Notes: generated by a model not told the origin, from the sequence alone. A stretch of 33,935 nt of DNA from an uncultured Christiangramia sp. (GCF_913046405.1 NZ_CAJWRQ010000019.1:1-33935), one strand, 5' to 3'; numbered from the stretch's first letter, positions 23,247-31,980 are shown. A program made the numbers and translations.

Positions 23247-25352
23247 CTATTTATCAGCAATGATCTTAAGACCTAGCTTGATCGTCTCATAAGGGATGGC
23301 TCCTTCAAAATGTTCGAAGTATGCTTTCAATGAATTAGGATCGTTAAGATCAGATTTTGCTTTTTTGATCGCTTTTAGATCAGATTTTGGAACGAACTGA
23401 TGCAGGTTGATCTCCTCTTCCTCGTCATAAAGTTTGATCAGGTGCGCGTAGATCGTATTGGTTGAAACGCCTTTTTCTTTTGCCATCTCCTCTATACTCA
23501 ATCCACGATCATATAATTCCAGTGTTTCCTTAAAGGTGTTAGATTTTTTAGAGCGCTTCTTTTTCGGTTTTTTCTCCCTTTTATCTTTACTGAAGGCAAT
23601 GATCTCTTTGATAAAGCGATACCCATAGTCTTCCATTTTCTTACGACCAACTCCATCGATCAGCAGGAATTCTGCATCAGACATTGGACGTTGTTTTTCC
23701 ATATCCTTTAATGCAGCATCGTTGAAAATAAGGTAGGCAGGAATATCTTCTTCTTTTGCGATGGAAAGTCTTAACTGTCTTAGTTTCTCGAACAGCGAAT
23801 TAGAAGCTGACTCTTTTTTATCCTTTTCAGCTTTCTCTACCTGTTGTTTAACATCTGCCAGAAAAACCTTCTCCTTGCTGAATAGAACTGACTTAGCATT
23901 TTCAGTTAACTGAAGATGATTGTTTTTATCGAAAGCGATTTCCAGCAAACCAAGGTTGATCAATTGTATAATATACTGCTGCCAGTTTTGCCAGGAAATA
24001 TCTTTCCCGATACCATAGGTAGAAAGCTCCTGGTAATTGTTCTTACGAACCACTTCATTTTGTGAACCCCTTAGAACATCAATCACTACGGAAATTGGTT
24101 CAGACGCTTTAAGTCGGTAGATACATGACAGTGCTTTTTGTGCGATGATCGTACCATCAAAGAATTCCGGTGGATTCCGGCAAATATCACAATTACCGCA
24201 ATCTTTCTGAAGGTACTCTCCAAAATACCCAAGCAGGATCTTCCTTCTGCAGGAAAGTGCTTCAGAATATTGCTTCATTCTATCAAGCTTTGCCAATTGT
24301 ACTTCTTCATTCTTCGCATTCGAGGCAAATTTCTGAAGCTGGATCACATCAGCATAAGAATGAAACAAAAGTGTTTCAGATTCCAGTCCATCTCTACCGG
24401 CACGTCCAATTTCCTGGTAATATCCTTCAAGGTTCTTTGGCATGTTATAATGAATGACCCAACGGATATTAGATTTATCGATACCCATTCCAAAAGCGAT
24501 GGTTGCACAGATGATCTGTTTTTCATCATTGATAAAGTCATCCTGTATCTGCGAACGTTGATCATGATCGATTCCTGCATGATAGGCTTCAGCTTTGAAT
24601 CCTTTTGCCTTCAGTTTGGCAGCAAGCTCTTCAGTAGTTTTTCGGCTAAGACAATAGACGATTCCACTTTCAGAAGTACGATTTTTGAGAAATTTTGCAA
24701 TCTGCTCAAATCGCTTGATACCAGGTTTTACTTCCAGGCTTAGATTCTTCCGGTCGAAAGATGCAATATGTTTTTTGGCAGAAGGAATATTCAGCTGTCG
24801 GCAAATATCATTTCTAGTGGCTTTATCTGCAGTTGCGGTAAGCGCCAGGATTGGAGTTGAAGGCAACCTGTTCTTAAGATATCCAAGTTGTGTATAGGCC
24901 GGGCGAAAATCATGTCCCCAACTCGAGATACAGTGTGCTTCATCGATGGCGATTAGACTAACTTTTCCATCCACCAGGAAACGATCAACGATTTGAAGAC
25001 TTTCCGGAGCAACATAAATAAGTTTAAGCTCTTTATTCTCAATTTTCTTGAAAATAGCTTCACGTTGATCTTCGGTCTGGCTACTGTTGAGGTAAGCGGC
25101 GGGAACACCATTGGCGTTCAAACCGTCTACCTGGTCCTTCATGAGAGCTATAAGTGGTGAAATTACGAGAGTAATTTCAGGTAATAAGATTGCGGGAAGC
25201 TGGTAACAAATAGATTTCCCACCGCCGGTTGGCATGATCACCATGTTATCTTTTCCATCGAATACAGATTGTATGATCTTCTTCTGTAAGGGTCTAAACT
25301 TCTCATATCCAAAATACTCCTTCAGAGTATCCAGCAGCTTAACTTCATTCAT
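23247..25352 (-). CDS. recQ: ATP-dependent DNA helicase RecQ
   Basis: A 701-residue superfamily 2, 3'-5' DNA helicase for recombination and fork repair. The helicase core has FRPLQ (Q-motif region), Walker A PTGGGKS (Lys46), DEAH (137-140), TATAD, and motif VI IGRAGRDG. The RecQ zinc site is visible (SCRRKILLGYFGE, DCGNCDIC). The winged-helix region follows, then an HRDC domain (about 530-595, LFEKLRQLRLSIA ... LLIDGVGRKKMEDYG). A C-terminal helix-turn-helix extension (about 620-701, LSIEEMAKEKGVSTNTIYAHL) is usual in Bacteroidota RecQ. The predicted -7 element begins four bases before the ATG, implying a nearly leaderless mRNA. Confidence 0.96.
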   Translation of the reverse strand: MNEVKLLDTLKEYFGYEKFRPLQKKIIQSVFDGKDNMVIMPTGGGKSICYQLPAILLPEITLVISPLIALMKDQVDGLNANGVPAAYLNSSQTEDQREAIFKKIENKELKLIYVAPESLQIVDRFLVDGKVSLIAIDEAHCISSWGHDFRPAYTQLGYLKNRLPSTPILALTATADKATRNDICRQLNIPSAKKHIASFDRKNLSLEVKPGIKRFEQIAKFLKNRTSESGIVYCLSRKTTEELAAKLKAKGFKAEAYHAGIDHDQRSQIQDDFINDEKQIICATIAFGMGIDKSNIRWVIHYNMPKNLEGYYQEIGRAGRDGLESETLLFHSYADVIQLQKFASNAKNEEVQLAKLDRMKQYSEALSCRRKILLGYFGEYLQKDCGNCDICRNPPEFFDGTIIAQKALSCIYRLKASEPISVVIDVLRGSQNEVVRKNNYQELSTYGIGKDISWQNWQQYIIQLINLGLLEIAFDKNNHLQLTENAKSVLFSKEKVFLADVKQQVEKAEKDKKESASNSLFEKLRQLRLSIAKEEDIPAYLIFNDAALKDMEKQRPMSDAEFLLIDGVGRKKMEDYGYRFIKEIIAFSKDKREKKPKKKRSKKSNTFKETLELYDRGLSIEEMAKEKGVSTNTIYAHLIKLYDEEEEINLHQFVPKSDLKAIKKAKSDLNDPNSLKAYFEHFEGAIPYETIKLGLKIIADK

Positions 25353-25356
25353 GGGA

Positions 25357-25384
25357 CAAAGGTAAAATTAAAGGTTCAGAACAA
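25357..25384 (-). promoter_or_regulatory. Predicted recQ promoter
   Basis: On the minus strand TTG (25384-25382) is followed after 17 bases by TACCTTTG (25364-25357), a full -33/-7 match for Bacteroidota promoters. The -7 element ends four bases before the recQ ATG, so transcription should start at or next to the start codon. Confidence 0.55.
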
Positions 25385-25488
25385 CCAGCTGCAAGGTCAA
25401 TTTTCAGCAGGAATAAATAGTCCCTTAGCGAATGTGTAATCAAGAGTATTGACAGATTATTCCTATTTTTATGGAAATTAAAGTTTAT

Positions 25489-26568
25489 ATGGCGAAACGA
25501 AGAAAGCTGTTGCTAAGGCGTCCCAAACATACTAAGACGGTAAACCAGGTGCCTGGAACGATGACCTACGTGGGTCACAAGGAATCTTCAGAAACCAAAC
25601 TGGAAGTAATCGATTATAATGCCGATCAGTACGAAAGGTATACTTCCAATTCGCCAGATGATGCATTTAATTATGTAGATGAAAAAAGTGTTACCTGGTT
25701 CAATATTGACGGACTAAATAATATTGGTGAGATCGAAAAACTTGGGGATTACTATGAATTGCATCCCCTGGTCATGGAAGATATTGTAAATACCGGGCAA
25801 CGACCTAAAATTGAAGAATACCAGGATTATCTTTTTATTGTTGCGAAAATGCTTTACCACAAGGATGGTGAAATAGAAAATGAGCATATTAGTATGATCG
25901 TTGGTAAAAACTATGTCATCACCTTTCAGGAATCTGATGGTGATGTTTTTGATCCTATCCGTGAACGTTTGGAAACATCAAAAGGAAGAATAAGAGGAAA
26001 GGGAGCAGATTATCTAATGTTTGCGCTTCTGGATGCCATTATAGATAATTATTTCCTAGTGATCGATGATATGAGCGATCGTATCGAACTGCTGGAGGAA
26101 AGCCTTTTTACTAACAGACCAAGTGATGATATTGTTTACGAGATACAGGATCTTAAAAGAAACATTCTAAGAATTAGACGTGCTGTTTTTCCTCTGCGGG
26201 AAGTGATAAGCCGACTGGAAAAACTGGAAAACGAGATTATAGATCCACACACAGGGAATTACATCAGGGATCTATATGATCATATAATTCAGATTTCAGA
26301 GAATATCGAAATTTATCGGGAAATGATCTGGGGTCTTATGGATATGTATATGACCACAATTAGTAACAAAATGAACGAGGTCATGAAAGTACTTACCATC
26401 ATGGCGAGTATTTTTATTCCGCTTACCTTTATCGCTGGAATCTACGGAATGAATTTCGAATATATTCCGGAATTGCAATGGAAGTATAGTTACTTTGTAC
26501 TTTGGGGAGTAATGATCATCATATTCCTTTTAATGCTTTATTATTTTAAACGAAAAAAATGGCTTTAA
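25489..26568 (+). CDS. corA: Magnesium/cobalt transporter CorA
   Basis: A 359-residue CorA from the ATG at 25489; an upstream in-frame ATG at 25471 would add six residues. I prefer 25489 because the product begins with the basic MAKRRKLLLRR. The large cytoplasmic alpha/beta domain and long stalk helix (about 30-300) lead to two C-terminal membrane helices. The first ends in the signature selectivity motif GMN (IPLTFIAGIYGMNFEYIPEL), and the second is followed by a basic tail (KRKKW). The protein forms pentameric Mg2+ channels in the inner membrane. Its last 10 bases overlap the lactonase gene, so the two are coupled. Confidence 0.95.
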   Translation: MAKRRKLLLRRPKHTKTVNQVPGTMTYVGHKESSETKLEVIDYNADQYERYTSNSPDDAFNYVDEKSVTWFNIDGLNNIGEIEKLGDYYELHPLVMEDIVNTGQRPKIEEYQDYLFIVAKMLYHKDGEIENEHISMIVGKNYVITFQESDGDVFDPIRERLETSKGRIRGKGADYLMFALLDAIIDNYFLVIDDMSDRIELLEESLFTNRPSDDIVYEIQDLKRNILRIRRAVFPLREVISRLEKLENEIIDPHTGNYIRDLYDHIIQISENIEIYREMIWGLMDMYMTTISNKMNEVMKVLTIMASIFIPLTFIAGIYGMNFEYIPELQWKYSYFVLWGVMIIIFLLMLYYFKRKKWL

Positions 26569-27716
26569 AATTCACTAAGATCGCTAAGATTACTGCCTGC
26601 AGTGTATTTATTCTGATAAGTTCTAATACTTCAGCTCAATCTGAAGCTGATGCGGACAAGAAAATGAATAAGATGTATGTAGGAACTTATACAAAGAAAG
26701 AAGGCCATGTAGATGGCAAAGCTGAAGGGATCTACCTGCTACATCAGGATCCTGATAATGGCAGTCTCACTAACTGCGGTACACAGGCTAAGATCGTTAA
26801 TCCTTCGTTCGTAAAAACAGGAAGACAAGGAAAGTTTCTTTTTGCGGTTAGTGAACTGGGACCGGGAGACGATAAGTCTGGTTATGTATATTCCTACCAA
26901 ATCCAGGAGAATGGAAACCTTAAGGAAATTAGTAAACTTTCTACCGGAGGCCATGCTCCCTGTCATATCGCCCTGGACAGATCTGGAAAGTTTGTATTCG
27001 TTAGTAATTACATGGGTGGGGTAGTAGCTACTTATAAAGTTAAGTCTGATGGAGCCCTTGAAAAGGTGAGTGAATTAAAACTTCCTGAAGCTGAAACCGC
27101 TCACGCACATACAGTTAAAATAAGTGGTGACAATAGAACTGCATATGTTGCAGACCTTGGGAATGATCGAATTTTAGTATACGACTTTGATGTTGCCAGT
27201 GGAACACTTTCAAAACATGAAAATTTCCAGGTACAACTTCCTGAAGGTGCTGGCCCAAGACATTTAAGTTTGAGTAGAAATGGTAATTTCGTGTATAGCA
27301 TGAATGAGCTGAATTCTACTGTGACCACCTATAAGGTTTTAAAGGGTGGCGCACTTGAAATTGTACAGACTCTCAGTTCATTGCCGGAAAGTTACCTGGA
27401 CAAAAATTCTGGAGCCGATATTCATATAGGCAAGGAAGGAAAATTTCTTTATACCAGTAATCGAGGTCATAATAGTATCGCTATATTTAGTATAGATCAG
27501 GTGAACGGAACACTAAAGAATGTTGATTTTGTTCCAGTAGCTGGAAAGACACCACGAAATTTTGCCATATCACCTTTCGGAAAATACTTATATGCTGCCA
27601 GCCAGGATACTGGAAATATAACAACTTACACGATCAATCCTGAAAGCGGAAAATTAAAGATTCAGGAACCCATTTTTGAAATTAAAACTCCGGTATGTCT
27701 GGAGTTTCAGAAATAA
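26559..27716 (+). CDS. Exported lactonase family (7-bladed beta-propeller) protein
   Basis: 385 residues with an N-terminal signal peptide (KITACSVFILISSNTSAQ, cleavage about residue 27), so it acts in the periplasm. The rest is a seven-bladed propeller of the 6-phosphogluconolactonase (Pgl/YbhE) family, with repeats such as SKLSTGGHAPCHIALDRSG, LPEGAGPRHLSLSRNG and VAGKTPRNFAISPFGKYL. Because it is exported, its substrate is unlikely to be cytoplasmic 6-phosphogluconolactone; another sugar lactone is more plausible, by inference. It overlaps corA by 10 bases and ends at a strong shared terminator. Confidence 0.87.
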   Translation: MALKFTKIAKITACSVFILISSNTSAQSEADADKKMNKMYVGTYTKKEGHVDGKAEGIYLLHQDPDNGSLTNCGTQAKIVNPSFVKTGRQGKFLFAVSELGPGDDKSGYVYSYQIQENGNLKEISKLSTGGHAPCHIALDRSGKFVFVSNYMGGVVATYKVKSDGALEKVSELKLPEAETAHAHTVKISGDNRTAYVADLGNDRILVYDFDVASGTLSKHENFQVQLPEGAGPRHLSLSRNGNFVYSMNELNSTVTTYKVLKGGALEIVQTLSSLPESYLDKNSGADIHIGKEGKFLYTSNRGHNSIAIFSIDQVNGTLKNVDFVPVAGKTPRNFAISPFGKYLYAASQDTGNITTYTINPESGKLKIQEPIFEIKTPVCLEFQK

Positions 27717-27745
27717 AAAAAAGCAGCCATTTGGCTGCTTTTTTT
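27717..27745. terminator. Bidirectional rho-independent terminator between convergent genes
   Basis: The stem AAGCAGCC / GGCTGCTT with loop ATTT (27721-27740) is flanked by an A run on the left and a T run on the right. It therefore works for the plus-strand corA-lactonase transcript and for the minus-strand DUF1704/ATP-grasp/M14 operon, whose stops lie directly on either side. Confidence 0.9.
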
Positions 27746-28657
27746 CTATACGTCCTGCACGACAAAGAAACCATCGTTTCCCTGTGACTGGTATAGCGGC
27801 ATGAAAATATAAGCATCCCATTCGCTATAAACTTTCTCGCCGTTCTGTTCGGCTAAAAGTTCGCCTTTTTCAATTTTCTGAAAATTCTCATATCCTTCCT
27901 TCATTTTGAAAGTATCTCCATCCTCCAGGCCATGGCGATGAATTATTTCGAAAGTCTTTTGATCTGGAGCATTTTTTTTACTGAACCTTTCCACACATTC
28001 CGGATAGGTAGAGATTTCAGAAAGATCTAATTTATTTGCTTCCCTCAGAGCTAACCAGATCACCCCTTCGTGATTTTCTTCAGAAGTATCATCTGTATGT
28101 TGACCAGCTTCGAATACAAACCCAGTCATTCCAGTTCGGCTTAAATAATGGTCGATGTCTCCCGTAATGATATCACTGAAACCTCTAATGATATAAGTCG
28201 GGAAATTATGCGCCCATTCATCATTGTCGTTCACTTCCTGTACCGAGACATAAGGCAAACTTGCCGATGAGGTGGTATGGCAATCTAGAAAATACCTTTT
28301 CGTATGGTCCTTTTCAGAATAATTGTTTAGTACCTTAATGATCTCGAGCATTTCTTTTTGCTCATGTGTTTGAGGATCATTTTTCTGAATATTTTTTTTT
28401 GTCCAGGTTCTGTTGAGGTCCTCGTCTATATAACGTTTGTTCTCATTAAGTGCTTTCTGGTTCCCGGAAACTCCAACAATTTTACCCTCAATCTCAGGTT
28501 TGGTTTTATCCAGTTGTTTAAAAACTTCCTTCAGGGCGAACACACCACTTGGTTCGTTTCCATGAATTCCAGCTGTCACGAATAATAACGGGCCGGGTTT
28601 TCCTGAAGAATATTCTCCTATGATCCTGTCTACGTTCTCTTCTAGCTTCTCTTTCAT
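27746..28657 (-). CDS. Succinylglutamate desuccinylase/aspartoacylase (M14-like) family zinc hydrolase
   Basis: 303 residues of the AstE/ASPA branch of the M14 carboxypeptidase fold. The zinc ligands are His32 and Glu35 in TAGIHGNEPSG and His127 in FLDCHTT. DLNR (80-83) is the substrate-binding arginine, and FEAGQH holds the catalytic Glu183. The C-terminal part (about 215-303) contains a small beta-barrel-like extension (HGLEDGDTFKMKEGYENFQKIEKGE). The fold hydrolyses amide bonds at the carboxylate end of N-acylated amino acids or peptides. It is the last gene of a three-gene operon, four bases after the ATP-grasp ligase gene. The operon context suggests it trims a product of that ligase. 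No arginine-succinyltransferase genes are present, so AstE itself is unlikely. Confidence 0.86.
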   Translation of the reverse strand: MKEKLEENVDRIIGEYSSGKPGPLLFVTAGIHGNEPSGVFALKEVFKQLDKTKPEIEGKIVGVSGNQKALNENKRYIDEDLNRTWTKKNIQKNDPQTHEQKEMLEIIKVLNNYSEKDHTKRYFLDCHTTSSASLPYVSVQEVNDNDEWAHNFPTYIIRGFSDIITGDIDHYLSRTGMTGFVFEAGQHTDDTSEENHEGVIWLALREANKLDLSEISTYPECVERFSKKNAPDQKTFEIIHRHGLEDGDTFKMKEGYENFQKIEKGELLAEQNGEKVYSEWDAYIFMPLYQSQGNDGFFVVQDV

Positions 28658-28661
28658 AAAA

Positions 28662-29708
28662 TTAATCCATTGTGGCCAGAGTCCTGTTGCTTAACTGACC
28701 TTTATACATATTCTTATACTCAACTTTTCTTTCGATCGCCTCGATAATATAATCTGTAAAAGGCGAAAGTCCGATATCCTTAAAATGTTCCATTCCACCC
28801 GGGCTTAGTACATTGATCTCGATCAATTTATCCTTGACGATATCAAGTCCCACGAAAAATAATCCGTCACGAATTAATTTAGGTGCTGTAAGATCAACGA
28901 TACGTTGCATTTCCGGAGTTAGCTCACTACTATCTGCAGTAGCTCCTAGGCTGAAATTACTACGGAATTCTCCATCACCGGCAACACGTCGTATAATCGC
29001 TTTTTCACCGTCTCTTTCCATTACTTTCCCATTTAGCAATAGTACCCGAACATCACCATCTTTGACGGCAGGTAGAAATTCCTGTGCGATCACGTATCCC
29101 TGAGAGCTTAAATGATCGATGATCTGGTTTACATTCTTCTCGTGTTCATCTATAAGATATACATCCTGTCCTCCTGAACCTTCCAGAGGTTTCAAAACCA
29201 TTTTTTTATTCTGTTTCTCCCAGAAATCTAAAAGTTGGTCTTTGTCTCTGGTAATGATAGATGCTGGTTTGATTTCCTGAGGTAACTCTTCGAAATATAA
29301 TTTATCAATAAAGGCATGGGATAGGGCATAGGCATCGTTTAGAACCAGAACATCCAGTTGCTGGATCATTCTTCCAAATGCGACACCAGCCTGCTCGGCC
29401 CATTGTCTTCCTTCTTCTTCGGTAGGATTGTTTCTAATAAAAAGAACATCCAGTATCGTACAGTCAATTTGCTTTTTTATAGCCTTTGGACCCTGCAAAG
29501 CTTCCAGAAACTTCTTAGTAGACTTGGTTTTAGTATCCTTTGGTAATTGAGTAGAATTTATAGTGATAGGTTTATCATGGTGGAAGTTAAAATCTCCAAC
29601 ACCCATTGCATAAACTTCATGACCTCTTTGATGAGCCATCTGCATTAGCGCGTTCGATGTACCATCTTTCTCTGTTGCGACATCATTTAATACAAAACAT
29701 ATTTTCAT
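28662..29708 (-). CDS. GshB-like ATP-grasp amide ligase
   Basis: A 348-residue ATP-grasp enzyme most like glutathione synthetase (GshB). The N-terminal domain has VLFIRNNPTEEEG. The ATP-binding part has VLKPLEGSGGQDVYLI (Lys173, glycine loop 177-180), DGDVRVLLLNGKVM, RRVAGDGEFRSNFSLGA, and the metal-binding GLDIVKDKLIEINVLSPGG (Asp289, Glu297, Asn299). Such enzymes join a carboxylate, via acyl phosphate, to an amine of an amino acid. No gamma-glutamylcysteine synthetase gene is nearby. Its tight operon with two zinc hydrolases (ATGA overlap with DUF1704, four-base gap to the M14 gene) suggests a peptide-tagging or small-peptide role rather than classical glutathione synthesis. It may still be annotated as glutathione synthase. 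Confidence 0.85.
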   Translation of the reverse strand: MKICFVLNDVATEKDGTSNALMQMAHQRGHEVYAMGVGDFNFHHDKPITINSTQLPKDTKTKSTKKFLEALQGPKAIKKQIDCTILDVLFIRNNPTEEEGRQWAEQAGVAFGRMIQQLDVLVLNDAYALSHAFIDKLYFEELPQEIKPASIITRDKDQLLDFWEKQNKKMVLKPLEGSGGQDVYLIDEHEKNVNQIIDHLSSQGYVIAQEFLPAVKDGDVRVLLLNGKVMERDGEKAIIRRVAGDGEFRSNFSLGATADSSELTPEMQRIVDLTAPKLIRDGLFFVGLDIVKDKLIEINVLSPGGMEHFKDIGLSPFTDYIIEAIERKVEYKNMYKGQLSNRTLATMD

Positions 29709-31555
29709 TTACATACCATTTGTGGAAGGCTTAAACCATTCCTGATTAATTTCAATTTTTCGAACATTTGTTCACTATGTAGAAACCGGGGTTTTATCCT
29801 AAGCGGTTCCAAAACTTTTCTGTCTGTTAATTCCCGGATTATATTTGTGTGCTTAATTCCGTATTTACCGGCTAGCAGAATCTCATAATCATCATTATTC
29901 TTAAGGTGCTCTTTAAGTAGAACAAGTCCCTTTAAATAAATAATGTCTTTAATAAATCCACCGCCCTGCATAATTCGGGAAGTGATATTAAAGGCTCTTT
30001 CCGCAGAAAAACCATAATCTATTTTTAATAATCTGAATATTTCCTGGAAATTCGCACCTTCTAAAACTGCCTGTCCTGCCAGTACTCTTCCGGCTAGGAT
30101 TCTAAGTCTGTTTGCTGTAAGGCCATCAACCATAAATTCAGACATTACAGCCAGACCTTCCTGTAGGGGATCATAATCTGCCAGGCCAATGCTTAATTGT
30201 TTTAAAGGTTGCCTGCTTCCATTGTAATAAGTGAGAACATGCGTTCCAACTTCGTGCTGAATAAGTGCTTCTGCCTCGATACGACTCATTTCATAATCTG
30301 CAGGAATGTATAATTCTCCATGAGAAACCATCATTACGTTCACATCTTTTCGAATATGGACTTTGCAATTAAAGTTTGCATCCTGTTGCTTGAAATAATC
30401 AAATTCTTTTCGTGCAAGGCTGCTAAATTCTTTCGCATCAATAATATCATTCGACTCGTTATAGGTTTCTTCCGGTACTTCGTTGAGAATATTCTGAGCC
30501 TCTTCGCATAATTGTCGATCCACGCCCTTGTAAAGCCGAATGCTATCGTACATAAAGTTGCTGGACCCACGTTCGCCCAGCATGGTGATTTGCATATCAA
30601 GTTCTTCACGCTTTTCGCGGAATAAATAGGACATCGCAGGATCGTCAATATCTTCGATCTTTAAATTATACAGTCTGCGCTTTAAAATATCAGGATCAAC
30701 CGGCAGTAGGCGATAATGATAGTCCAGAACATTTTGATATTTACTTTTAAAGAATTCTTCCTTGATTTCATGAATATTGGCAGGGGAAACCAGCCAGAGG
30801 AATTGATATGATTTTTCAATATCTGCAAGCTGCTTATCAATATCAAATACGACTTGCTTTAAATATTTTCGTCCCAATGCATTGAAGCTGGCGACGCCGC
30901 CTGTGGTTTGTACCCTGATAAAGTCAAAGAACGACCTATGCATGGCCTTGATCAGGAAGTCTTTAAAATTTCTGAAAAAGACTGGGTATAACTTATTATT
31001 CTCATTCCTGTAAACTGGAGGAATTTCTAGGCTTACCAGAACAGCACCGCAATTCTTAGCCTCCTCAATACTCATAAGATCTTCGGAATCTTCCGCACGC
31101 CTATGTATCGTATCTACAATTTCTGTATCCAGATACAGGCCGGTAAAAACTTCATTTATGGTTAATAGATCCTTCTGAAGGGTTTCCAGACTGGTAGGAA
31201 GTTTTTCAGCAGGACCTTTAATACGCAATTTTTGAGATTCCTCATTTCCTGCATAAATTTCGAACAGTAAATATGATTTCATTTCTACTGATAGCAAATT
31301 AGAAATAGCGATCAGTAATTTTTGATAACCGGCAAAATCGCGATTTCCGATAATCATATAAGAAGATTCACTGGTAATAAACCTTTTGGTGCCTTTATCA
31401 TTTGACTTTTTACGGTAGATGACCAGATATGGTAATTCTTTTTCAATATGCAAAATCCCCATGCCGGGAAGCATACAGCTTATCTCCTTATTTTCTTTAA
31501 GAATTGTTAAGATTTGTTGAATGGAATTTTCAGATAGATCAGGTATTTCCTGCAT
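29705..31555 (-). CDS. DUF1704 / flavohemoglobin expression-modulating QEGLA motif metallopeptidase
   Basis: 616 residues. The zinc site HEVGTH (434-439, HExxxH) and the signature QEGLA (465-469) are both intact, placing it in DUF1704. This family includes the vertebrate tubulin tyrosine carboxypeptidases MATCAP/TMCP, and in bacteria it is named after an effect on flavohemoglobin expression. The N-terminal half (about 1-270) is an extra domain that I do not recognise. The C-terminal half includes the catalytic core and a helical end with GGGFIKDIIYLKG. There is no signal peptide, so it is cytoplasmic. It is first in an operon; its stop overlaps the ATP-grasp start (ATGA). Peptidase activity in bacteria is inferred from the intact motif. 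Confidence 0.87.
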   Translation of the reverse strand: MQEIPDLSENSIQQILTILKENKEISCMLPGMGILHIEKELPYLVIYRKKSNDKGTKRFITSESSYMIIGNRDFAGYQKLLIAISNLLSVEMKSYLLFEIYAGNEESQKLRIKGPAEKLPTSLETLQKDLLTINEVFTGLYLDTEIVDTIHRRAEDSEDLMSIEEAKNCGAVLVSLEIPPVYRNENNKLYPVFFRNFKDFLIKAMHRSFFDFIRVQTTGGVASFNALGRKYLKQVVFDIDKQLADIEKSYQFLWLVSPANIHEIKEEFFKSKYQNVLDYHYRLLPVDPDILKRRLYNLKIEDIDDPAMSYLFREKREELDMQITMLGERGSSNFMYDSIRLYKGVDRQLCEEAQNILNEVPEETYNESNDIIDAKEFSSLARKEFDYFKQQDANFNCKVHIRKDVNVMMVSHGELYIPADYEMSRIEAEALIQHEVGTHVLTYYNGSRQPLKQLSIGLADYDPLQEGLAVMSEFMVDGLTANRLRILAGRVLAGQAVLEGANFQEIFRLLKIDYGFSAERAFNITSRIMQGGGFIKDIIYLKGLVLLKEHLKNNDDYEILLAGKYGIKHTNIIRELTDRKVLEPLRIKPRFLHSEQMFEKLKLIRNGLSLPQMVCK

Positions 31556-31592
31556 AATTTGAAAACTTATAATTTAATCTTCTCTAAACGCT

Positions 31593-31715
31593 ATGTTTAA
31601 AGAGGATCTGGTTGATTTTATAACATTAGCTTATTCCAATTTAGGAAGAATTAGCCGTTCAAAACCTGTCTGCGATCTTTTGACAAATTTTTATGACGGA
31701 CTTAATATAAATTAG
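31593..31715 (+). CDS. Possible small protein (40 aa)
   Basis: An ATG-to-TAG frame encodes MFKEDLVDFITLAYSNLGRI and 20 further residues ending in GLNIN. Composition and codon choice resemble the neighbours, and it could form two short helices. It lies divergently from DUF1704 (37 bases apart) and ends before the tRNA terminator. No promoter or Shine-Dalgarno sequence is evident. Function unknown; it may be chance. Confidence 0.3.
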   Translation: MFKEDLVDFITLAYSNLGRISRSKPVCDLLTNFYDGLNIN

Positions 31716-31741
31716 TAAATGGCGAGGAGACTATTAAAAAC

Positions 31742-31769
31742 AAAAAAGCCTTCCATAAGGAAGGCTTTT
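31742..31769 (-). terminator. Rho-independent terminator of tRNA-Arg
   Basis: An 11-bp perfect stem (AAAAGCCTTCC / GGAAGGCTTTT) with loop ATAA. On the minus strand it is followed by U residues complementary to the A run 31742-31747. It begins three bases after the tRNA 3' end. Confidence 0.88.
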
Positions 31770-31771
31770 CG

Positions 31772-31845
<74 letters not shown>

Positions 31846-31857
31846 GATTTGCGGTTG

Positions 31858-31887
31858 CAAATATAAGCCACTTTATAAATTAAACAA
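31858..31887 (-). promoter_or_regulatory. Predicted tRNA-Arg promoter
   Basis: On the minus strand TTG (31887-31885) and TATATTTG (31865-31858) are separated by 19 bases, an ideal Bacteroidota promoter. The -7 element ends 12 bases before the mature tRNA 5' end, leaving a very short 5' trailer to be removed. Confidence 0.65.
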
Positions 31888-31917
31888 TGCTTTTTTTGGG
31901 AAAAATTCAGGTAAGTT

Positions 31918-31950
31918 TAAAAAAATAAAAACTCCCAATCGGAAGTTTTT
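31918..31950 (-). terminator. Probable terminator after the 92-aa gene
   Basis: An imperfect stem AAAAACTCCC / GGAAGTTTTT (one mismatch) with a 4-base loop (31927-31950). On the minus strand it is followed by a U-rich stretch. It lies 30 bases after the stop of the 92-aa protein gene. Confidence 0.55.
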
Positions 31951-31980
31951 GATTTTCAGTATAGATACGGTTTTAAAAAT

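Noticed and set aside
24138-24743. A 201-residue open frame on the plus strand inside recQ
   Set aside because: Antisense to the conserved helicase core. The translation is rich in Phe, Ile, Ser and Lys with no recognisable motif, as expected for a shadow frame.
27746-28657. Calling the M14-like gene astE of arginine succinyltransferase catabolism
   Set aside because: None of astA, astB, astC or astD is in the window, and the operon context points elsewhere.
28662-29708. Naming the ATP-grasp gene gshB and inferring glutathione synthesis
   Set aside because: No gshA is nearby, and the operon partners are zinc hydrolases. Similarity to GshB does not fix the substrate, so the symbol was left empty.
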